Source: Prevotellaceae bacterium
Lineage (GTDB): Bacteria > Bacteroidota > Bacteroidia > Bacteroidales > UBA932
Direction of reading: 5' to 3'
DNA: 32,711 bases
Assembly: GCA_031290835.1 (NCBI GenBank)
Contig: JAISLN010000271.1
Span: 1 to 32,711 of the forward strand
The position numbers and the translations under genes are program-made. Below, piece by piece: positions 27,593-32,711 of this stretch; position 1 is the stretch's first letter; each line of letters starts with the position of its first letter. The notes beneath the pieces were generated by a model. That model did no database searches and was not told the DNA's origin. It saw only the letters and a list, made by a program, of their open reading frames with translations.

Positions 27593-28612
27593 ATGGAGCA
27601 GAAGTATATCCCAAAATCGTCGCTAAAAGCGTGGCTGGCAAAGGTAAAGGACGGCGGCAAACAAATTTACGCCCCCGTAACCGAAGGCGGAAAAACGAGC
27701 TTCCGGCGGGTGAAATCGGTTGACGACATTTCGATGGAGCACGTTCAAACGGCGCAATCGGCCAAGGGCGTGGCGTTCCCGCGCACCGAAAAGCTGTTTT
27801 CCTACGCCATGCAGCCGGGCGGCGTGGCGCTACAGGATTACGATTCCGCCAACATCCCCCACACGGTGGTGTTTGGGCTGCACCCGTGCGATGCGGCAGC
27901 GTTTAAGCCGCTGTCGGGCATTTTTGGCTGGGATACCGGCGACAAGCCGTTTGGCGAGCGTATGCAGCGGGTAACCCTTGTGAGCCTTAGCTGTAGCAAG
28001 TGCGACGAGCTTTGCTTTTGCACCTCCGTTGACGGCAGCCCGGGCAGCGCCGTCGGCAGCGACATTTTGCTGACCGCCGTGGGCAGCGAGGGCTACCTTG
28101 TGGAAATCGTTACCGACAGGGGTCGAGCCTTAACCGAGCCGCACGCCGCGCTCTTTGAGGCCGCGCCAGACGTGAACAAGGAGGAGCTGCTGGCGCACGT
28201 GCCGGTCAGGTTTAGCGTTGGCGCCGTTGAGCGCAGCCTTGCCGGCGCGTTTGAGAGCGATGTTTGGAAACAACAGTCTGCGCGGTGCCTTGGCTGCGGG
28301 GCGTGCGCGTTTGTATGCCCCGCCTGCGCCTGCTTCGACATTCAGGAAAACCCCAAGGGCAGCGCCTCCGGCGACCGTATTCGCTGCTGGGACTCGTGCG
28401 GCTTTTCGCTCTTCACGCTCCACACTTCGGGTCACAACCCGCGCAGCGTGCAGAGTCAGCGCTGGCGTCAGCGCCTGCTGCACAAGTTCAGCTACATGCC
28501 GCGCCGCCTTTCGGTGCGCGGCTGCACCGGCTGCGGACGCTGCTCCCGCGCCTGCCCGGTGGACATGAACCTGTGGGAGCACCTGAGCGAGCTTGAAAAT
28601 CTGAAGAACTAA
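27593..28612 (+). CDS. 4Fe-4S dicluster protein, anaerobic sulfite reductase A / sulfhydrogenase beta-like (FlxB-like)
   Basis: 339 aa; VVFGLHPCDAAAFKPL, CSKCDELCFCTS, CLGCGACAFVCPACACFDIQ, CTGCGRCSRACPVDMN. Confidence 0.82.
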   Translation: MEQKYIPKSSLKAWLAKVKDGGKQIYAPVTEGGKTSFRRVKSVDDISMEHVQTAQSAKGVAFPRTEKLFSYAMQPGGVALQDYDSANIPHTVVFGLHPCDAAAFKPLSGIFGWDTGDKPFGERMQRVTLVSLSCSKCDELCFCTSVDGSPGSAVGSDILLTAVGSEGYLVEIVTDRGRALTEPHAALFEAAPDVNKEELLAHVPVRFSVGAVERSLAGAFESDVWKQQSARCLGCGACAFVCPACACFDIQENPKGSASGDRIRCWDSCGFSLFTLHTSGHNPRSVQSQRWRQRLLHKFSYMPRRLSVRGCTGCGRCSRACPVDMNLWEHLSELENLKN

Positions 28613-28626
28613 AAATAGCACCACCC

Positions 28627-29463
28627 ATGAGCGATAACATTTACCTCCCCTACCTCGTTACCATCGAAAAAATTACGCAGGAGGCTCCGGGCGTGAGGAC
28701 GCTCCGCCTGAAGTTTAACGACGAAGCGCTTGCCCGGTCTTTTGAGTTCAAGGCGGGGCAGTTTGGCGAATACTCCGCCTTTGGCGAAGGCGAGAGCACG
28801 TTTTGCATAGCCTCGTCGCCCACGCGCAAGGGCTACATTGAGTGCACCTTTCGCGAGGCGGGCAGGGTAACCTCTGCGCTGGCAAAGCTGGAGGAGGGGC
28901 AAACCATGGGCTTTAGAGGTCCCTACGGCAACACGTTTCCGCTGGACGAGTGGAGGGGGAAAAATCTGCTGTTCGTGGCCGGCGGTATCGCGCTGCCGCC
29001 CATGCGCTGCGTGATATGGAACGCGCTGGACACGCGGGGCAGCTTTGGCGACGTGAGCATCCTGTACGGCGCCAAAACCGTTGCCGACCTCGTGTACAAG
29101 CACGAGCTGAAGGAGTGGGACGAGCGCCCCGACGTGCGGCTGGTGACCACCGTTGACCCGGGCGGCGAAACGCCCGAATGGAAAGGCGAGGTGGGATTTG
29201 TTCCGGCGGTGCTGGAAAAAATGAATCCTTCGGCCGAAAACACCATCGCCATCGTCTGCGGCCCCCCCGTGATGATTAAGTTTACGTTTCCCGTGCTGGA
29301 CAAGCTGGGCTTTGCGCCCGAAAACATTTACACCACGCTCGAAAACCGCATGAAGTGCGGCGTTGGCAAGTGCGGACGCTGCAACGTGGGCGACAAGTAC
29401 GTCTGCAAAGACGGCCCCGTATTTTCGCGCGCGCAGCTGGAGGCGCTGCCGGCGGAGTTTTGA
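28627..29463 (+). CDS. FAD/NAD(P)-binding oxidoreductase (FlxA / sulfhydrogenase gamma / AsrB-like)
   Basis: 278 aa; FKAGQFGEYSAFGEGESTFCIASSPT, LLFVAGGIALPPMRCVI, AIVCGPPVMIKFT, ENRMKCGVGKCGRCNVGDKYVCKDGPVFS [2Fe-2S] motif. Confidence 0.88.
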   Translation: MSDNIYLPYLVTIEKITQEAPGVRTLRLKFNDEALARSFEFKAGQFGEYSAFGEGESTFCIASSPTRKGYIECTFREAGRVTSALAKLEEGQTMGFRGPYGNTFPLDEWRGKNLLFVAGGIALPPMRCVIWNALDTRGSFGDVSILYGAKTVADLVYKHELKEWDERPDVRLVTTVDPGGETPEWKGEVGFVPAVLEKMNPSAENTIAIVCGPPVMIKFTFPVLDKLGFAPENIYTTLENRMKCGVGKCGRCNVGDKYVCKDGPVFSRAQLEALPAEF

Positions 29464-29526
29464 GAAAATTAAAAATTTAAGAATGTGCTTGTGGTATAGG
29501 TTATGTATGATGCCATCAAATTTTGT

Positions 29527-29534
29527 TATCTTTG
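29527..29534 (+). promoter_or_regulatory. Candidate -7 box (TATCTTTG) for the MNT-HEPN operon
   Basis: Exact TAnnTTTG match 17 nt before the MNT start codon; no clear -33 element. Confidence 0.5.
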
Positions 29535-29550
29535 AGAGAAAATAAGGGTT

Positions 29551-29844
29551 ATGAAAACAGCGAGTGAATATTGTCTTCTGTTGCGCGACTATAAGCACAA
29601 ACATGCGGCGGAATATGGCATTGAGCGCATGGGGATTTTTGGCTCGGTAGCCCGCGGCAACCAAACCGAGGATAGCGATGTGGACATATACATAGAAGCG
29701 CCCCAAATGAGCCTGCTTGGATTGGCGAATCTTCATATTGCACTGGAGAACTACCTGAAAACGCCCGTAGATATTACCTGCAAGCACGACAACATGAACT
29801 CCTATTTTAAGCAACGGATAGAGGAGGAGCTGATATATGTATGA
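29551..29844 (+). CDS. MNT-domain nucleotidyltransferase (MntA-like antitoxin)
   Basis: 97 aa; GSVARGNQTEDSDVDIYIE matches GSx10DxD. Confidence 0.92.
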   Translation: MKTASEYCLLLRDYKHKHAAEYGIERMGIFGSVARGNQTEDSDVDIYIEAPQMSLLGLANLHIALENYLKTPVDITCKHDNMNSYFKQRIEEELIYV

Positions 29845-30226
29845 CAAGCTACTGCTGTTAAATTCATTGCAATATATGGCGACGTCACTGCAAAAAATCA
29901 TTGAGCGGACAGCGGACGTTACTTCCGTTGATGATTTTGTGGGTTCACCTTCCGGAATGGATTTGTTGGATATTGTTTGCATGAGACTTTTTGCCGTTGG
30001 TGAAACCGTGAAAGCGATTGACAAACACACCAATAAATTGTTTTTGTCGCGTTACCCTTCTATTAATTGGCAGGAAATAATGAGAATGCGGGATGTTATT
30101 GCCCATCATTATTTTGAAATTGACGCCAATAGAGTATTCAACACTGTTCGGAATGATATTTTGCTACTATTTCAAGTCATTGAACAAATGCAGGAAGATT
30201 TAAAGAATCATGATTTAAATGTTTGA
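29837..30226 (+). CDS. HEPN-domain (DUF86, HepT-like) toxin
   Basis: 129 aa; RDVIAHHYFEID matches Rx4HxY; overlaps the MNT gene by 8 nt. Confidence 0.9.
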   Translation: MYDKLLLLNSLQYMATSLQKIIERTADVTSVDDFVGSPSGMDLLDIVCMRLFAVGETVKAIDKHTNKLFLSRYPSINWQEIMRMRDVIAHHYFEIDANRVFNTVRNDILLLFQVIEQMQEDLKNHDLNV

Positions 30227-30257
30227 ATTATGGAATATTGTCTGACATTACCGAAAG

Positions 30258-30395
30258 GTGCATTTGGCTACGTCAATTTTCAATTCAAAATTGTCGCGAA
30301 CATGGATAATCCCGCAGGGACGACACGCTATTAACCGTAGGGATGCATCTTTTGGTAGAAACGTCGTTACACGGCGTTTTTTGCATCCCTACGGG
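30258..30395 (+). repeat. Dispersed repeat block E, target site of the IS/MITE insertions
   Basis: Head GTGCATTTGGCTACGTCAATTTTCAATTCAAAATTG; TTAACCGTAGGGATGCATCTTTTGGTAGAAACG; then TTTTGCATCCCTACGGG, whose other half ATGCAAAG lies at 32300. Confidence 0.8.
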
Positions 30396-30426
30396 TAGGG
30401 TGTTCAGACCCATCAAAAACCGCCCG

Positions 30427-31683
30427 CTAAGCAGAGAGCAATTCTCTTCGCTTAACTGTCCTATTTTCAGATAAATGGTCGTCTCTCCAAGTAGCTAAAT
30501 CTTGCAGAGAAACGCGCTCCAAGTACAGCTTAAAGCACCCCTTATCTATCCCCGCTTTTTGCTTCATCCGCGTCCGAAGCGGAAGTAACAAAATTTGCTT
30601 CGTAACGCCGTTCATGGCGTTGGGCGATTGGCGCGCCTTGTAGCTCCCAAACAGCGATTCAATAATGTCCGACGAGATGTGACACCTTGCCTGCTCATCG
30701 GGTAGCTTGCTGCACTCCTTCGCAAGGTACTCCTCGATGAGCTTGCCGACAGCCGCTACTCGCCGCTTGGAGGAGGTTAGCAAGGGGCGTATTTTTGACA
30801 GGCACTCCTTAGCGCTTGACGAGGAAAGCCCTTCATTTTTCAGCTGCTGTAGCACGGGGTTGACCACCTGAAATACCCCGCTTAATTCTTTTATAATCGC
30901 TTGCTTGTCCTTTATAAAGCGGAAAACCTTCCGCTCATCCTTGCTCAAGCGGGAAAATGATTGCAGCAGCGCCATCGCCCATTTTACCGTGCCGGACAGG
31001 TTCATGAACCGGGCAATCGTCCGCTGCTTCGGGGGAAGTAGGTACGCCGGCGGACGCATTACCTCCTTGAACTTTACGCCGCTAATCTCATCCATAAGGG
31101 ATTGAAAAACTTCCGCTTTTTCATAAATCTTCTGCATAAAAAGGCCAAAGGTATGGCCCACATCCCGAAGATGGGTATAGCCCTTGTCGCGAACGGCTTT
31201 ACTTATCGTGCTCGCGTTGTCGCTGATGACGTAGGCGGGAGGGGCCTCCATTTTTTCTTCCACCTGCGCAAATACTTCGCCTATGCTCGCGCTGTTCCAG
31301 CTGGTATTTACGCTCATATTCAATATTTTGACTTCTCCCTCCGTCAAGCTTGTATCGGTGGTTTTCGCCGCCGGAATGCCCACGGTAAGCAGCAACTTTT
31401 CACTCCCAACCATCATGCTCTCGTCAACTATGGCGGCGTAGTCCTCCGTAAAATCGTCGGCGCCCGTATCGTCGTACACGCAGTAGCCGCTCTTTTGCAC
31501 CCAGCTCGCTATGCTGTTGTACGAGGGGAGCTCCTCCGCCTGCCATTGGAAGGCAGTATTTAGCACCTCCAGTATTTTTACGACCATGCGCAAGCTGCAA
31601 CCGCATGTGGCGTAGAGCGATACGCTTAACGAAACAATGAAATCAGTGTACTTATGTCGTTCAATGTACTGCTCGGCAGGCAT
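30427..31683 (-). CDS. Putative DDE-type transposase (catalytic part)
   Basis: 418 aa; AAIVDESMMVGS, YVISDNASTISKAV...LRDVGHTFGLF, SSDIIESLFGSYKARQS are candidate D/D/E motifs; enclosed by inverted repeats. Confidence 0.78.
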   Translation of the reverse strand: MPAEQYIERHKYTDFIVSLSVSLYATCGCSLRMVVKILEVLNTAFQWQAEELPSYNSIASWVQKSGYCVYDDTGADDFTEDYAAIVDESMMVGSEKLLLTVGIPAAKTTDTSLTEGEVKILNMSVNTSWNSASIGEVFAQVEEKMEAPPAYVISDNASTISKAVRDKGYTHLRDVGHTFGLFMQKIYEKAEVFQSLMDEISGVKFKEVMRPPAYLLPPKQRTIARFMNLSGTVKWAMALLQSFSRLSKDERKVFRFIKDKQAIIKELSGVFQVVNPVLQQLKNEGLSSSSAKECLSKIRPLLTSSKRRVAAVGKLIEEYLAKECSKLPDEQARCHISSDIIESLFGSYKARQSPNAMNGVTKQILLLPLRTRMKQKAGIDKGCFKLYLERVSLQDLATWRDDHLSENRTVKRRELLSA

Positions 31684-31919
31684 TCCGATTTTCCGTTTTT
31701 TTTTACGCTCTCCGCCGCTTTTAGCGCTTGCGTCAGGCGCTTCACCTTTACTTTATACCGATCGCGGCTTTGGGACATGTCCCGATTTTTTTGGCGCTCT
31801 ACATGATTTTTTTGGCGCTCTACATGAAAGGCTTGCTTATAGGCTGCCAGCTGCGCACGCAATTTTTCTTCCTGTTTAGTTCTCATAATATCTTTATAGC
31901 TAAATATGTTAAGCCGCAA
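31626..31919 (-). CDS. N-terminal coiled-coil ORF of the same IS, probably joined to the transposase by -1 frameshifting
   Basis: RTKQEEKLRAQLAAYKQAFHVERQKNHVERQKNRDMSQSRDRYKVKVKRLTQALKAAES then an A9 run; the downstream ORF overlaps in the -1 frame. Confidence 0.65.
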   Translation of the reverse strand: MRLNIFSYKDIMRTKQEEKLRAQLAAYKQAFHVERQKNHVERQKNRDMSQSRDRYKVKVKRLTQALKAAESVKKNGKSECLPSSTLNDISTLISLFR

Positions 31920-31975
31920 AGATAGCCTTTTTTAGAAGAACTTTATCAAGAGGTCTGAACACCCTACCCTACGGG

Positions 31976-32290
31976 TAGGGTGTGCAAACCTGCGTAATTT
32001 TTTCCGCTGATTTGTGCCGAAATTAATTGCCTCAACAACCTCATTTTTACCTAATTTCTCAAACAAAACGGCCTCAGTAGCCATGGAATACGCCACCTGC
32101 AACCCAACCTCATTAACCTCATTGGGCTATGCTGCGGGCAAACAATGAGGTAATGAGGTGTTGTTCGCATCATATACTTTTGCTACTGAGGTGGTTTTGT
32201 TTGAGAAATTAGGTAAAAATGAGGTTGTTCGCTGCCTCCTTTTCCAGCTCAATTTTCGGCAGAAAAATTTCGTACCTTCTGAACACCCTA
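31976..32290. mobile_element. MITE-like non-coding element (about 315 bp)
   Basis: Starts TAGGGTGTGCAAACC and ends TCTGAACACCCTA, IS-like ends; flanked by CCCTACGGG at 31967-31975 and 32291-32299; no credible ORF; large internal inverted repeat. Confidence 0.78.
32034..32229. repeat. 48-bp inverted repeat (46/48 matching arms) inside the MITE
   Basis: Arms 32034-32081 (AACAACCTCATTTTTACCTAATTTCTCAAACAAAACGGCCTCAGTAGC) and 32182-32229; a nested smaller inverted repeat (CCTCATTAACCTCATTG / CAATGAGGTAATGAGG) between them. Confidence 0.9.
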
Positions 32291-32407
32291 CCCTACGGGA
32301 TGCAAAGAAAATGCGGAAGTTAGCCGACATTTTTCTTAACTTGACGACGCAGGGTCAACGACCTGCGGCCATGAAGATACGGCCCCTTTCAGGGCAGCCG
32401 CGCGTAG

Positions 32408-32437
32408 CGTCATTGCGAGCAAAGCGAAGCAATCCAG
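32408..32437 (+). repeat. Dispersed CGTCATTGCGAGCAAAGCGAAGCAATCCAG repeat
   Basis: Sequence and its spurious translation (SLRAKRSNPA) are familiar as a widespread bacterial intergenic repeat; ATTGC/GCAAT stem. Confidence 0.65.
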
Positions 32438-32585
32438 CAAGCTATGGCATCATACAACAATGTGGCGCCCGCAAAGTTTTTTTGCGAAAAAAATTAATTT
32501 GTTACAAAAATATTAAATAATATTTATTGCGTAGATGTTTATGATACGTTAGCTGTTTGTTTTCACCATATCAAATTTTTTGTTT

Positions 32586-32593
32586 TACATTTG
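32586..32593 (+). promoter_or_regulatory. Candidate -7 box (TACATTTG) for the gene entering at the right edge
   Basis: TAnnTTTG match 25 nt upstream of the ATG at 32618. Confidence 0.4.
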
Positions 32594-32617
32594 CGGCAAT
32601 TAAAAGAAACAATTAAA

Positions 32618-32711
32618 ATGTACATTGGCTTTTGTAACCGGATTATTGCTGTTCTTGCCGTCGCACAAAAAGTAGCGGCGAGCGCTCCGGTACACCTAAC
32701 CGAATGGTTGG
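32618..32711 (+). CDS. Start of an unidentified protein, truncated by window edge
   Basis: Open frame MYIGFCNRIIAVLAVAQKVAASAPVHLTEWL continuing past the end; hydrophobic N-terminus. Confidence 0.4.
   Translation, partial: MYIGFCNRIIAVLAVAQKVAASAPVHLTEWL

Larger units (their letters stand above)
30396..31966 (-). mobile_element. Insertion sequence (1571 bp), family unassigned, 15-bp perfect terminal inverted repeats
   Basis: TAGGGTGTTCAGACC at 30396-30410 and its reverse complement at 31952-31966; flanked by the direct 9-mer CCCTACGGG at 30387-30395 and 31967-31975; encloses a transposase. Confidence 0.88.

Noticed and set aside
28609-30033. 474-aa minus-strand ORF antisense to flxA-like and MNT-HEPN genes
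   Set aside because: Spans three well-supported genes on the other strand, has no recognisable domain, and reflects codon bias of the + strand genes.
32158-32520. 120-aa plus-strand ORF MLFASYTFATEVVLF...
   Set aside because: Runs through the MITE inverted repeat, the palindrome and the CGTCATTGCGAGC repeat (SLRAKRSNPA); composite of repeats.

Overview
This 32.7 kb window looks like a Bacteroidota (probably Bacteroidales) chromosome: SusC/SusD genes, a T9SS C-terminal sorting domain, and TAnnTTTG -7 boxes. From left to right it holds a DUF2264 protein (partial), a solitary HigA-like antitoxin, tRNA-Ser(GGA), a GH88 hydrolase, a secreted unknown followed by SusC, SusD and a metallophosphoesterase, and a convergent operon for glycerophosphodiester use (glpD, glpT, GDPD lipoprotein, OprO/P-like porin). 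Next come a 32-bp tandem array of alternating hairpin arms upstream of an AAA/DUF4143 ATPase, a bifunctional aldolase/short-chain dehydrogenase, an orphan DNA methyltransferase, a PHP-domain gene plus GH127-type gene pair, a four-gene FlxDCBA-like iron-sulfur/flavin module without adjacent HdrABC, and an MNT-HEPN pair. At the right end a DDE-type IS and a roughly 315-bp hairpin MITE sit back to back inside one copy of a dispersed palindrome (TTTGCATCCC-TAC-GGGATGCAAA). They are punctuated by three copies of the 9-mer CCCTACGGG and share terminal sequence TAGGGTGTTCAGACC. Most striking observations: nested insertion of the IS and MITE into a REP-like repeat, a probable -1 frameshift in the transposase, the 10+6+10+6 bp hairpin array, and the Hdr-less Flx module. 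Family calls come from reading the translations; no database search was run.
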